A stretch of DNA of 64,000 nt from Hirundichthys speculiger (GCA_018398805.1 JAGFBZ010001170.1:2373348-2437347); one strand, 5' to 3'. Positions 24,901-38,239 are shown, counted from the first letter of the stretch. Notes: generated from the sequence alone by a model not told the origin. Numbers and translations: made by a program.

Positions 24901-25619
24901 TGTAGCTCGGAGGCTCCCCCTATAGAAGTGAAGGTTAAATCTCTTTTAAGATACTGTCAGAGATTTACACTTGTTTGGTCTCTTGCTCGCTCACTCGCCC
25001 ACATTTTTGGGTCTTTTAACTCGTTAAGACCTTGTGTTAAAATGCGTCCTAGGAAATCTGATCACAAGTGGCCAACACTAATTTATGGTATTAACACATT
25101 CCACGACGAACTGAGATCCGATCCCTCAGGAAAAGTGAGGCTGGGACCCTTGTGTCCACATTGTATTCATGGTCTGGACACAAAGGAGTCCTTCAACAGG
25201 TTTAGGGATGTCCTAATAGATTAGCATCAACTTAGGAAATAACTCAACTGATTTTGAGTGTGAATGACTTTAGTAAAACTCTGTCATTGAATTTCCTCTT
25301 TGTGCTTGTGGAAAGATCTTTCCTTCCTTTCCTAAACACAGCGATTTGTACCTCACACATCCTTTGTTATATAAAGCTTGAAAAAAATGTTTGTGGCACA
25401 TCTTCATCTTCTTATTTCTGTCCTCTCCTTTTTTCCTGCAAACTACACCTTGTTAATTAAAAATGCCGCATTTGCCTGTTAAAAATAACTACACATTTGG
25501 AATACAAGCAGAAATGACCTGCAAGTTTATTTGCATATAGAGTGAGGAAGTTCAGATCTATTAATTCAAGACGCATTTGTGAACATGAGGCTGAGCGCTG
25601 GCCACTTGTGACCTGATTT

Positions 25620-25657
25620 CTCAAGATGCATGTTAATGCATGTTAATGCATCTTGAG
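25620..25657. repeat. 38-nt palindrome with internal ATGCATGTTAATGCAT core
   Basis: The arms CTCAAGATGCA and TGCATCTTGAG are perfect reverse complements around a spacer that itself repeats TGTTAATGCA. The core resembles dimeric POU/octamer sites, but no gene lies within several kb. Function is unknown. Confidence 0.6.
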
Positions 25658-25659
25658 GG

Positions 25660-27744
25660 CCTTAGTCAACGCTGCCTTGATGTCCACTGTTTCTCTGACA
25701 GGTACAACATCATTGTACATGTGTAGCATAGTGCTGTAAAGTGATACGCAGAGATAACCAGGATGGGACTCCAAAGTTACGATGCTTCCTTAAAGTAATC
25801 AAATATTCCTTCAAATATTGAAAAGTCAAAATATGCTAAATTGAAAGTGATATTTGAACATGAAAAGGTGTTGTTTTAAAAAGTGTTCTGGCAATAAGAA
25901 TACCCAGTAATAAAGCATTCAAGTTATTATTTTGTACCATTCTTCCTGCAAACTTAAGGTGTGCAACAGTACTGGACTGTCCTCATCGTATTTTCTTTTC
26001 ATATTTCTCCATACGTTCTCTTTTCAGGACTGATCAAGGATTGCAAGCAGACCAGTCCAGCACCAGTACCCTCTTCTTCCTCAGCCACGCCTTTGCAGTG
26101 AATTGCAGAATGTGGTTTTGCCCTGTCCAGTTAAAATGCATGAATATCTCTGGAAAATGTGTGGTCCTGAAACCAGCACGTGTAGAATATTACTTTTAAA
26201 TATTTCAATAATTTTCTCACCGCTGACACACTGAAGATCTCTCTTGGCTCCTCAAAGACTCTTTCTTGTATACTGCTTTTGTACTAAATCATCATGACAA
26301 TTACCTACTGACATCACAAGTTTACAAAAACATCTTTTTTTTTTCTTTCACCTAACATTGGCCACATATCAACTTCTTTAGAAATTGTCAGGCCTGAAAT
26401 ACAAAAATGGATGTATCCTAACAAGTAAAATTCAGCCAATGAAAACAAATATGAAAAATCTCCGGCTCGTTCTGTCTACAAAGAAGTCAAAGTCAAAGTA
26501 ATGTATAAATCACTGTATTCATTTTCTGTTGTCATTTTCCATATCATCCTAACTTTTGTTGATTTGTGGTTGCATATCTCGACTGATGGACCATCTGTTG
26601 TCACCTGTAAATGCTGATCTGGTGATTCAAGACACTGTAGGAATGAATGAACACTTCTTAACTGCCATCATCCATATGCTCAATGTTCAAAGAGCCGGCA
26701 CATTACACACAGGGCTTACAGGTCCATATGGGCCATGTTGGATTCTGCAGAGGATGTAGATGCACCCGTGCTTTTATTGCTCACACAGTTATTGCATCAG
26801 ACATTTTGTTCTTCAATATCTACACAACAGCTGCTGTTGAACTTGAAACCCATCCAGCATTTCAGTGTCTGTCCGACATCGGGTCTCATCATGGAATCAA
26901 TGGCCCAAATGGCTTAAAATGAAAATCTTTTACCAACATTGTTTCAATATTTATTGACATCAACCTCGAGGCAGAGGACTGTGCTGAAAGCCACGTGGAT
27001 TCAAATCAAAAAGTCAACAATGACGAGGTTCTGCAGGTTTCATCTGGCACTGCACTATGTTTGGAAGGGCAGTGATCAACACCTTTCAGGGCTCATTCTG
27101 ACTTTGACTGACTTTTTATTCATGTAAATTTTAAATTGAACCTGACTGTAAATCTGTGTCTGTGTCAGAGTCTATAATGCATATTTTTTTTAGTGAAGAG
27201 CATATAATAAAAGTGCTGTAAAGATATGTGACGAGTTGATTTGGTGTCTCCGGACTAGAAGGTCCCGGTGTGCCTCAGCAGTAATTAATTTCAGCTTAAT
27301 TAACATCTATTAATTAAAGGAAGTACAAGAAAGGTTCATTCATTTAGATGAATGTAGATGCTCTCTCTAATGAGGATATGATTCATTTTGTTCATCTTGG
27401 TTGTGCTTGATTCACCATGCACATACGCATTTAACTCTGCCGTTATTATTGTATCACGTGATTGATGATTTATGATTTATTGATGGATGGCTTGGTCCCT
27501 CACTCAATTGCAACAGGGAATAACCTCCAGCACAGATCGAAGGAACTCTTGTGGAATATCTTTTTGGCTTTAACCCCTGCATTCATGGACTGGTTTATTG
27601 GTTTATTTCTACTGCATCTGATTTTCAGAGTTGCAGGAGTTACTTTTTTTCCTTAGGACTTGCTGATTTTCCCTCTCAATGTTCCTGATTGAACCAAGCA
27701 CCAACATTTCATCTTCTGGGTTGAATCCAACACGGTAGTAAGAA
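25660..27744. other. Intergenic, nothing recognised
   Basis: Only short incidental open frames with no family features are present, in AT-rich DNA. No transposon ends or RNA genes were seen. Confidence 0.4.
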
Positions 27745-28300
27745 AACCTGCAGTTCCCTGACTGACCACAGGGGACTAGCTCCTAAACCAAATTTCCATT
27801 GACTCCCATGTTGAAATGTCCAACTTTGCAGCAGGAAAAGAATAACCAGGTTAAAAAAAAAAAATAGAAATAAAGAAAAGAAAAAGAAAAAACTATTTTG
27901 GTATCTATAGATAGATTTTACATTCATGGTGACTGTAAGACTGTAAAATTCTACCACATCAGGTATAATTATATAAAGCTACAAATTTACCTCTATTTAG
28001 GCACATGGTCTTTTGACTGCATAGCCAGCATAGCCAACGGCAAGCAGGCATCACTTTAGCTACTTAGCTCTTAGCATTGTATTGACTTCCAAGCATAGCT
28101 TCTGAGCTGTGAATAAAAACCTAACAGAGAATAGTCATTCATATTTTAAAGAGTTTTGTGCTTTTGATCAGAATGAAATTAAAGTAATATTAATAAGCAA
28201 CTTAGGTTAACATAAGGTAAGCGAGCCAAGCTAAAATAGCTAACTGTGATTGGGTTTGTATAGCTCTTCTTATACAGTATATGGTTTGAGACCCATACTG
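27745..28300. repeat. Dispersed repeat family, copy 2
   Basis: This is a shorter, diverged copy of the sequence at 23465-24900, including the CTGACCACAGGGGACTAGCT, GAGCTGTGAATAAA and CTAAAATAGCTAACT pieces. It contains A-rich tracts near 27852-27890. Confidence 0.5.
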
Positions 28301-29673
28301 GCATTAAACCTTAAGGGGGACAATTAAATCAATAAATATACACCCCCAGATGATATAGGGACATACTGTGGTATTATGTGTGGTATTACGTGTTGTAATA
28401 CCACTTTGTCCCACTAGAGGTACACTTTGTTGTGTCTTACAGCAGGACATGATATATAAACTTTCTTGTGATGTGCTGTCGCCATGTGGTTTAGATGTGT
28501 TATTGCCACATGGTGGTTTTAAATTCAGATGCTATAAACAGAACTGAAAAGACATAGTTGAAAAGCGTGCTTTTGTACCTTTACCCTGTGTATTTTGACC
28601 AAAACATGTCAGACATGTTCAAAATTTCATATGTCTCATTCAATTCAAATGAATGAGGCTTTTCTTCTCTTTACAATATCTTAATATGCGCTCAAGAAAG
28701 AAGATAAGGTTGACTTGATTCATATAGATTTTATGCTTGTTGGTCTTCCTTACTGTGCCCAACACTGCTTTCTTCCCTCTCCTTCTGCTGATGAAATTAT
28801 TTCTTATAACTTTGATTATTTGATCATCATACCGTTATTTACCTGAGAGGAATGTGGGCGTAATTATTGATTTCTTTTAGTAGTGAATAAGAGCGTGTAG
28901 AGTTGTCTGTCTATATTTGACCTTGCGATGGACTGGTTATTTGTCCAGGGTGTACCGCTGCCTTTTGCCCCTGGATAGGAGGCTCCAGCAGATCCCCTCG
29001 ACCCTGAATAGGAAGAAGTGGGTGTTCATGTATGTCTTTCAGCTGGTTCAAGACCATGCTTGCTGCTTTGACGTTTTTACACATAGCATCATCTAAGCCT
29101 GCCTGCATCATCCAGCAGGTGGAGTCCTAAACCTGCAGCCACAGACCATTTGTACATGCAACACAACAATCAACACTAAGGCCAGTCATTTCTACACTGC
29201 AACAACAAAATACAGATTTCAAATAAAAAATAAAGTCTACATTCCACTCTTAAGGCTGGTGTTTAGAAACCTAGCAACAAAGTTTAATTCTCATTGGCAT
29301 GAATTGGACCATCTTGTCATGGACACCTCAATCAAGCACAAATAAACTAAATTATTCTTATTTTGTAAACTTTTGAAGTCCAGCTGAAGTGAACAGCACG
29401 GGGTAGAAGAAATCATGAGAACTTCACACATAACGTTACAGTTTAAACAGAATGTAAAGCCAAAACTTTTCCTTTATTTTTGCTTCTGTGTGCTAGATAA
29501 GCCTTCTGTCCCAGTGAATAATGTACGGCAAGCACGGGCGACAAACATAAAAAAACGCGAAGCTCCCGTGTTTACCAGAGACAGTAAAACAACAAAGATA
29601 AACCCCCTTCAAAAACCGGAAGTGTGGTAACGCAGCAAAGCGCCATTAAAGCTGAGGAAACACTAGCTTAGCA

Positions 29674-29682
29674 AAGATGGCG
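29674..29682 (+). promoter_or_regulatory. YY1-type AAGATGGCG motif, possible promoter
   Basis: AAGATGGCG lies in a locally more GC-rich patch. Such motifs mark many vertebrate transcription starts. The ATG it contains opens only an 8-codon frame. It could belong to an unlocated 5' exon of gng3 or of another transcript. Confidence 0.25.
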
Positions 29683-30449
29683 TCGCAGTCCTTCGAGTGT
29701 TAATGTTCTAATTTGCGCTTACTATCCGATCTATTCGAGTTTACCGTGGTGTGCTGTATTTTAATTTATTTTTGTATTATATACATCTTCATTGAACCGT
29801 CAAATATTATATTTCTTAAACAGCCACACGTCCAGACACAGCTCTTATGGGCGACGTTCCTGTGGAGCTGTTCTCGATAGGGTGTTTGGTTTAAGAGCGT
29901 CATGAAAGCATTAATACTGACAAAATACACCCATCTTGCCTTTTTTTTTCCTTTTATCGGGACAGCGTGAACAAAATAATGGAGATTTATTTCACATTTA
30001 ACACACTCACGTGAATACCAGCCCAAATCTGCAAATTTTAAATGTGATGTAAACCACTAACTCAGACCCAGCAGTCCCCATAGCAACAGAGGAGAGGGTG
30101 GGCATCCCTAAAGGAACAGACACACGTCACTACCCAGGACTATGAAGTTCGTCTCCAGAGATGTATGTAATCTTTTAGTGCTGAAAATCAAAACCACAAA
30201 CCAACACTGACCATCCTGGTTCATCTCAGACTGAAACCTGAGACATTCCATTTGGCCCCAATTTCCTGAGTACAAATATGGTACAATCCACCCACATAAG
30301 AAAAACCTTCACAACTAGAACCCCCCCTCACTCCATCTGGCAGGTACCACTCACTGCTGAGGGGGTGATCACATCCATCCACCACAAATCTAGTGCTCAT
30401 TGTGGCAGAATTGCAGTGCACTGGACTGTACAAAACAGGGTGCCATCCA

Positions 30450-30596
30450 GGCTGTTGTCTGTGAGGGGTGGGGTCCGGCTTCACTGATACCACCAAACAT
30501 AAGCTCAGAGAGGGACACGGAGAGGCGGCAAAAGACGGGGAAGAAAAAGAGACAGAAGAGGGGGGAAGATTGCACCTGAAGAGGAATATAATACGG
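30450..30596 (+). other. gng3: Probable noncoding 5' exon of gng3
   Basis: A purine-rich block ends in a good donor (GG|GTAAGG at 30597) about 690 bp before the acceptor of the gng3 start exon. It has no plus-strand coding character. The upstream limit is a guess, and the assignment to gng3 is inferred from position and strand. Confidence 0.4.
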
Positions 30597-31285
30597 GTAA
30601 GGAGAAAAGGGGGTGGATGGAGGGAGAGGGAAGAAGAATATGTGGAAAGGTCCAGAAAGGTTGAAACAGATTCATTCTTTTGATGTTTTTTTTCCTTTCC
30701 TGTTGACAATCCATCTGGCTTGAATCATTTTCCATCTGTTTCTATTCAGTAATATGAATATCAAGTCGTCATTTCACCAATGTCTGAATAGCTGCAGTGG
30801 TTATTTCTATCTACATTTGATATTTCTGTGGCTCTTCTAGCTTATAGTGGGAGAAAATCAGAGGCCCCGGTGAATAGATCTGCCCATTTACCCCAGTTTA
30901 TGTGCTTCCTTTGGCTTTTCAAAAATATACAGCATTTTCTCTCTAAACAGTATGGCATAATGTAGCAGCTGTGCTGTTTCTATGCACAGTTGTGACAGAT
31001 ATTCACGCTTTATGACAAGAGACTTGAATCAGGCTTGCTTTGCAAACGAAACTGCTTGAATTTATAACAGTGGTTTGAGATCAGCTCATATCACATATTA
31101 CATAATAGTCCAATGTAAACGTGTTTGTCTCAACAGTTGCAGCTCCCACATACAATCCATTTGATTAGCCAGATACTGGATCATTCATTTCACAAGTCGA
31201 AATAAAATAAATAATAATAATAAAAAAAGACAATTAACGATGAATTCATTTTCATGTCATAAATGTTGCTGTCCTTGTGGCTAGG

Positions 31286-31384
31286 ATGAAAGGAGACACC
31301 CCAGTGAATAGCACCATGAGTGTCGGCCAAGCCAGGAAGCTGGTGGAGCAGCTGAAGATCGAGGCCAGTTTCTGCAGGATAAAG
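31286..31384 (+). CDS. gng3: G-protein gamma-3 subunit, coding exon 1
   Basis: Gng3 is the small neuronal G-protein gamma subunit that pairs with G-beta at the plasma membrane. This exon gives residues 1-33 (MKGDTPVNSTMSVGQARKLV onward), closest to human GNG3 and its MKGETPVNST start rather than to gamma-2. The acceptor AG lies one base before the ATG, and the donor is AAAG|GTAAAA. The codon phase is 0 and joins the second exon to give 75 residues, the exact family length. Confidence 0.96.
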
Positions 31385-32521
31385 GTAAAACAAGCTGAAC
31401 ATCTCAGACACCAAGTATATAAAGGTGAAGTTGAAGATACTCAAATAGGCACCTGTAACTTTCCTAAATGCACCACAAGTCAATGCTCTTCATTGGAGAG
31501 TTTCAGAATGATGTTGGCTTCTCTGATGCTCCTAATGGCATCAAAGACGCCTTGTAGAGGCACCTTGTGTCTTTACGAGGAACGAAACACGAGAGTGGAA
31601 ATTATGTAGGGTATAAACATTCATATAATAGACATGATTCCATGTTATAGAGATCATTTCATCCCCTGTTTACCCTTTGAAATACTGTACTTTGTTCTTT
31701 TGCAAAGAAAAAAGTAGAACTGTTTAGATTTGAATAAAAAAAAAATCTATTGTTTATCCACAGTAACAATTTCATGTGACTATTTGAATTATTTAAACAG
31801 AAATTCATAAAGATCAATTTTTAGGTATTAAAGTTTGAAATGTAGGTTTAATTGAGGTGTTGTTTTTTTTTCTCTTGAGTTATATCAGATTCTTGTCCAG
31901 TTGCTCTTGTGTTTACTGCTCTATTATGATGCGTTTCTACCTGTAGACACCTGGTTTTCTTTTCAAACTAATCATTAACTTTTAATTCTCTTATTTGTCT
32001 CAATCAAAAATGCCTTTTTTGATGCGCAAAACTGGAGCCACCACATAAGTGCAAATGTTCCAGATTAAAAATCAAGGACGTGTGGATAATGAGCTGTTGA
32101 TGACAGCACATCACTACAATGACATGGATGTACCTCAGAAAGGAATCATTAATTAGGGCATTTACTGAAATAATTTGTAACCAAACAATGCGGGAGAGAA
32201 AAGATGAAGAACAGGGCTCAGAAAGCAAACTGAGCTCTAAGACAAGAAAGAAATCATGCAGAGTTTATGTGATGCTGAATGTGAGTCTTCGTTGCACTTA
32301 ACCGGCATCACCTACAGGGCATCTGAGTATAAAGAGACGAAAAGGCAGATAAAAAAGAACAGCACAAAAATATGTTCGTATTTAAAAATAGAATGTCACA
32401 TTCTAGAAGTTCTTCACAAGGTTTCCAGCGCTCCCCCTCAATTAGCAGGCAGGAAAATGTTACCGTCTCCAAATGAATGACAAAGATGGACTGCTGTAAA
32501 CCAGATCATCTCCACCTGCAG
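31385..32521 (+). other. gng3: gng3 intron
   Basis: GT-AG intron of about 1.1 kb in phase 0, at the conserved gamma-subunit position (RIK|VSK). No repeats or hidden genes were recognised. Confidence 0.9.
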
Positions 32522-32650
32522 GTATCAAAGGCAGCAGCCGACCTGATGGCCTACTGCGACGCACACGCCTGCGATGACCCCCTGATCACCCCCGTGCCCA
32601 CCTCAGAGAACCCTTTCAGGGAGAAGAAATTCTTCTGCGCTCTGCTTTGA
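32522..32650 (+). CDS. gng3: G-protein gamma-3 subunit, coding exon 2
   Basis: This exon encodes [39 protein letters not shown] and the stop TGA. The C-terminal CALL box predicts geranylgeranylation of the Cys, trimming and membrane attachment. NPFREKKFF is the conserved G-beta contact. No damage is seen. Confidence 0.97.
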   Translation, partial: VSKAAADLMAYCDAHACDDPLITPVPTSENPFREKKFFCALL

Positions 32651-35600
32651 GACAAATCAGGGATTGGTGTTATTAAAAGTACAACTGTACAGTATGTACA
32701 TGTATGTACAGTGTGTACATGTACTTCCAATCTAAATAAGACATTAATGTACTATAGTAACCTTGCATAAAAGCTGCCAGTGTACAGTACATAATCAATT
32801 CAAAAATGTCTTGAGCTAAATTCTTAAACTGCTAACGTGTTAAGTGTGAAGAGTGGAGGAATGACAAGGGGAATCATTTGAGAGAAAATTTAAAAGATTT
32901 CATCAATAAAGGGTCAGCAGCATCACAACTGAGCTCCAAAAGAGCGAGACTGAAAACCTTATGAGTGAAGAAGAAAATGACAGTTATCGTCTGATTAGTT
33001 ATCATCTCATGCTCCAAGATACTACATGTAACTGCCAAAAAGAACAATACACTGATCATTAAGTGTCTTAGTACGTTATTATTCCACCAGTTAGGAACAG
33101 ATTCATGAGGAAACTACAGCATTTGACTTTTTTTAACAGGGACGCTACATTCCCTCAGTAGGTCTGTGATTACTGTGGTGCTACATGTCTCAGATGCTGA
33201 TAGGTCAGGGAGCACAGTTCTCAGAGAAACTGTCCACACTTTTGAGATCTGGCAAATGAGAGGCAGGAATTAGGTTATAAAGCATGACATTTCTCATAAC
33301 TACCACTGTTTTCATAAAGTGACTTATTGTGGATTGAAACGATGACTTGCTCCTCCATCAGAATAGAAGTAAAGGCCATGGGCTTTTACCCAGAATGTTT
33401 TATCTGTTCGTTTTTACAGTTACATCCCATATATTGTCTCTATTTTTTGTATTCTTCATTCAGTGGTGTTTTGGCAGTTACCTGTATCAACAAAAGCTGT
33501 TTATGAATGCATTTTAACATGTGACTGATTTCTTTCTAGGCTTGAGATTTTAGCATTTTGCTCATTTCTATACTGTTGCTGTAGTGTGGATGTGGAAGTG
33601 CGTGTGTGTGTATGTGCGTGTACGCTTAGGTGCTACTGTGAAACTTAAGCAACAACTCTGAGCATCTGATCACTGTAAAATTAATTTTATAGTCCAATAG
33701 CACACAGACCCCCCCCCCCCAAAAAAAAGAACACATTCCAGGGATTGTGAACATTCAGTATATAATCTAAGCCATTGCAGTGAAATTAGCTATTTGGTTT
33801 TTATGACTGTCATGTGAATAATTTTCTATTTCTTTCAAGCAAATAAAACTAAAACAAAAAACAAAATAACAAAACGCACACAAAAAAACATAAGTTCCGG
33901 TTCACTTTTACAGACAGGTGTATAATCGCCATTTTAACTGTCAGGTCTGAGTTTTTCCAGAGCAGAAAGCTCCTCCTGTGGTTTCCAGCTGATGAATTTG
34001 CTTTTAAATGATCTGCACCTCCGGAACAAGCTGCTTCTGTTGTAAATCACGTGCAACGAAACGAAGGGTGTGGCATCTTCAACATGACAAAACTTTTGTA
34101 AAACTCTGCTCTGGACACATCGACTTTGCAAATAGCAAATTTGAAGCTTTGGCCATGAAACCAACCATGGAATTATGGAGCACTGAAATAAAACCTGTCA
34201 TCAAAGTTTGTCTGTTGAGATTGTATTTGTTTAATGGAACATTCATGGAGGTAAATCAGCCATAGGTCTCTTTAAACCTCTGATAAGACTCAAAAATGTA
34301 ATTCCACTTAATCCACAGTGTGAACAGGGTCCCTACAAACAGCCAACTTCTAACTTCGTACATGTACAGTAAGTAAATAAAAATGACTGTACATGGCATG
34401 TCCTTCCAGTTGCCACTATCTTGTTCTATGTCAGTCCTCTGCTTCCATAGAATTAATCAGTACTTAGTTATGACAAAATGTGTTAATGGCCATGAACTCT
34501 CCTCCTTTTGCATCTATTATTAGTTTGTGACATCGGTAATCAACTTGTAAGGATTTACAAGATGGAAGCGACCTGAGACTCCTGTACAAAGTCCTTTTTG
34601 TAATTTCTGTGCATCAAGTTGAAATTATCTTGACTATCATTCAGTGTCATTTTTGGGAGTCTTGTCCAACTTAAAACACAAGTAGCACTTTTGATGTACC
34701 AGTAGGTCTGTCCTCTCACAAAAATCGATTCACATCCTTTAGGTCCCTAATAAAAGTTTACACTCTTTACCATATAACAGATATAAGCTGGCTCTAACTC
34801 TGGAATGTTCATTTAACATTCAAACACACACACATATTTATATACATTTTTTAAAAACCACATGTATGCTGAAATTTGTCACTTGCCTTTTATTGCTTCA
34901 TAGTAAAATATAAAAGCTTTCACAGTCAAATGAAAACACAGTGACCAGTTTTAACAAAGCGCAACACGATGATTACATCTTCATACAGCTGGTAAATAGA
35001 TGTGAATGGAACAATATGTGATCCAGCCCGTACATGCACTACTCTGTTTAAATAGTTCATTACTTAATTAAGTGTTTACCCAGCATGCATTAAGGCATCT
35101 CATATTTCAAAATCCAGCTAAAGACAACAACAAGCTCAGCCATGAAGACATAAACAAGGTGAGGAATAGATTAATTTAAAACCATTACAAAACAGATTTA
35201 ATTTCCAATTCAGATAATATATATTTATGAAAGTATTTCTGTTTCTTGCATGAACACCTTCATATACATTTCCATCTTCAGGAAGAAACAAGCTCAGAGG
35301 AGACTAGGCATGAATTGTCAAGTTACTTCCTCCTTCGCAGGGTGGGAAGTTAAAACAATGAATTGAAGACAAATTTATTTTTAAAACATGAGCATGTCTG
35401 CAAAGATCAGTGCCAAATTACTTAAGGTCTATCATTCACGTTCAACAACAATGTGCTACATCTTCTGAAAGACATTTCCTGCCATCCATGCCCATGAAAA
35501 ATTCAAAGATTTGGAGTGAACTAACAGAACATGATACTAGACTGTGAAAGGTACATATTTAGTGAATTAAATCCAAAGGTCTGAATAAGAAAATGAATCG

Positions 35601-36295
35601 AGTATACCAAGTTAGACTTAACATGAGCACTGGACTAAAATATTAGTGAATCATATCACAGAGAAAGAAAATGAGTGCTGAACTAACAGGTCAAAAAAAA
35701 ATGTTTTTCAACAGAACTAGCACAGTTGAACACAGTTGAAAAAGGCAGATTCAGTTAATTACTATCGCTGGACGAACCCTAAATTTCAATGAACGTTGAA
35801 TTTCAGTCTCACACCGAAAAGGTTATCAGGTGATTTTTTGGACAATATGAACCAATTAAATCAAAACGTTGCACCCCAAAACTGGAAACAGATAGATAAT
35901 AAAATATAAGTCCAAGTGTCACAACCACGCTAATGTGCATACTTGCAACAGGACTAACTGGTAACCTACATATAAATGAAACATTGTTGATCAGTTCTAG
36001 CTTATTCTGCCAAAAGGGACCAAATGTTTGCGTAAAAGGAGCTACAGATAGTTAACAGACATTGCAAACAATTAAACTATTACATCTCACCATTACCTCC
36101 CGTGAAACTTGCTACTTTAATGTCTTTTCTCATTAACTGCTGAAGGAAATTGAGAGCTAGAACTTATCAAAGATGTCAGTCTATATATTGCAGACTGTAT
36201 TTTCAGTGCCATATCATTGGAATTGACAGAATTGAATCACTGAAGAGGCAATGTATGTTTTATACTTCAGATGTAGAAAAACGGTGGCTGAATGT
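32651..36295. other. gng3 3' flank and intergenic DNA
   Basis: No gene is recognised. The block holds probable gng3 3' UTR at its left, a C/A homopolymer junction near 33711-33728 and a short TG-rich patch near 33600. The right end is the probable 3' UTR of banf1 on the other strand. Confidence 0.45.
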
Positions 36296-36442
36296 TTATA
36301 GGAAGGCATCACACCACTCTTTAAGGCAGCCGTAGCAGTCACCTTGCTGTTTGGCATTTGCACTGCAAGTGTCTTTCAGCCAGTCTCGGAAAAGCTCCTC
36401 ATCTTTCTTTAGAACTAGAAACTGCCCAAGGACAACGTACGC
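36296..36442 (-). CDS. banf1: Barrier-to-autointegration factor, coding exon 2
   Basis: The exon encodes the C-terminal 48 residues ([47 protein letters not shown]) and TAA, after an acceptor with a C-run. Joined in phase 0 to the first exon it gives a 90-residue protein, against 89 in human. The second half of the DNA-binding, dimer-forming fold is complete. Confidence 0.97.
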   Translation of the reverse strand, partial: AYVVLGQFLVLKKDEELFRDWLKDTCSANAKQQGDCYGCLKEWCDAFL

Positions 36443-37610
36443 CTGGGGGGGTGGAGATAAGCACATGAAAGGAAATACAAGTTAGACCAGGATTCAGAAA
36501 GACATTTTAACACGTCAGGAGTCTTCCGACAAGCAGCCGAACTTCAAAAACAGTAGAAGTAAAACTTTAGAACTCTAATGAGATAAGTCAAGAACAGATT
36601 ATTTTATTACGCTACGCATATTTTGATAAACTTTGTTGCAAATATAACTAATTGGTTAAGGTTTGCACTGTTGTACAACCGGCTCTATATATGACAATAT
36701 AGCACCTTATTTTTTTATTACCCCCTTATACTGCATATATCTGTCAAATATAGGGCTGCAAAATTCTGTGAATTTTTAAAGTTGGAAACTTTCCAAGGGA
36801 ATTAAGAGAATTTATGGTAATTAACAAAAATAAACCTGGAGTTTAAAAAAGGCTGGCCCTTACCAAGGATTTTAAATTTAGTTGGGTGAAAAGTATATTT
36901 TAGCATAATCTTGATTAAAACAACCAGATTTCTTGAAAGTACATCTGAGAATATCTACACTATTCTTCAATCTCATGCACATAACACACTTACTGCTTAC
37001 TGCTGGGGTGTTGAGGCTGCGCCCCCCTACACGCACTGGGCGCACATCACACGGAGATGATCTTCCAGAACCTGGACTATGGAGGCTACATTTTTAAGAC
37101 CAGAGCAAAAGACTATTGATGCCACACAATTAGGCCAATGGATTACATTAAGTGAAGTAAGTTTTGATGGAATAATGGGATAAATATATTTGATGGAGGA
37201 TGTTGAGGCCCAGGAAGAGGACATTGCCTGAAAAGATTTGTCAAAAATGCAGAAGCTAGGCTTGAGAAGTTAGAGGTGAAAGTCAAAATTTTAAAATTCG
37301 AGGTGGACTCTGATTTTACTTATGATACAATTAATTGAAATTGCTCTTAATATCCAGTTAATGCCCACGGAAAGTTTTCAATCTATAATATTTCCAAAAT
37401 TCTTCAACTTAACAAGAAAAGTTTCTTTAAAGCCTCCGGACATTTACAGGAAAATTACCAAACTTTTGCAACCTCAGTTTTTCATTTTTTATATAATTAT
37501 ACATGTGAATTACCTTATTTTATTTTGTTGTCGAAAACATAAAATTAAGTGCGAGAGATTACAGTGGGAATTCTTGAGCAACATAAAAGAAAATTATCAC
37601 ACAATGTCAC
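36443..37610 (-). other. banf1: banf1 intron
   Basis: GT-AG intron of about 1.17 kb, AT-rich, with no recognised repeat or nested gene. Confidence 0.9.
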
Positions 37611-37736
37611 CTTATCAAAACCCTTCTCCTCCAGTCTTTTCCCCAGGACTTCTCCAATACCGGCAAGAGCCATCACAGGTTTCTCACCCATGGGCTCAGC
37701 CACGAAGTCTCTGTGTTTCTGTGACGTTGATGACAT
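37611..37736 (-). CDS. banf1: Barrier-to-autointegration factor, coding exon 1
   Basis: BANF1 (BAF) is a small chromatin protein that bridges double-stranded DNA and recruits LEM-domain proteins and lamin during nuclear envelope reassembly. The exon gives residues 1-42: [20 protein letters not shown], then the helix-hairpin-helix region [17 protein letters not shown]. The start and length match the family. The gene lies on the minus strand downstream of prdx5. A noncoding first exon is likely near 39.0 kb. Confidence 0.97.
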
Positions 37737-37882
37737 GGCTGTGATAAAAAGGGACTGCTGAACTGGAAAACAAAGAGCGTGACAGAAATTAAAAGGCAGT
37801 ACAAAACAAAATGTTTTTAAGTAGAAAATAAAATGAAAAGTAGTGCAAAAATACCAACTTCTTCACTGCCACGACTTGACAT

Positions 37883-37897
37883 TATATATATATATAT

Positions 37898-37936
<39 letters not shown>

Positions 37937-38018
37937 TACATACATACATATATACATACATACATATATATATACATACATATATATATACATACATATA
38001 TATAATATATATATATAT
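37883..38018. repeat. TA / CATA microsatellite
   Basis: About 135 bp of TA repeats interrupted by CATA units, directly beside the 38025 hairpin. It lies just upstream of banf1 coding exon 1, probably in its 5' intron. Confidence 0.9.
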
Positions 38019-38024
38019 ACGGTG

Positions 38025-38127
38025 CAGTAAACTGAAGGTGCATTGAATTAAGGTGCAATATGCGTTATGTTTTTCTGTGGTTCATAACACATATTGAGCC
38101 TTAATTCAATGCACCTTCAGTTCACTG
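38025..38127. repeat. 45-bp inverted repeat with 13-nt loop
   Basis: The arms 38025-38069 and 38083-38127 match at 41 of 45 positions, built on CACCTTAATTCAATGCACC-like sequence. It lies between a TA microsatellite and a LINE tail. It could be a MITE folded on itself or a precursor-like RNA hairpin in banf1 5' intronic sequence. Confidence 0.8.
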
Positions 38128-38239
38128 GACCTGCAGCTCATTGCACTACTTGTTGTATGTACACTTGTTTTAATTGCTCTTGTGTGTTTTTATATGTGTC
38201 TTATAATCATATTGTAAATAGGAATACCATCTGTTGTTT

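Noticed and set aside
29415..29630. 71-codon plus-strand frame (RTSHITLQFKQ...)
   Set aside because: Basic composition looked possibly real, but there is no recognised homology, splice context or second exon.
30221..30709. 162-codon minus-strand open frame opposite the gng3 5' region
   Set aside because: Low-complexity Ser/Pro/Leu content mirroring a purine-rich plus strand. No family resemblance and no splice context.
37833..38030. 65-codon frame of Tyr/Ile repeats
   Set aside because: A translation of the TA/CATA microsatellite. The same applies to the Tyr-Ile frames near 52000 and 54900.
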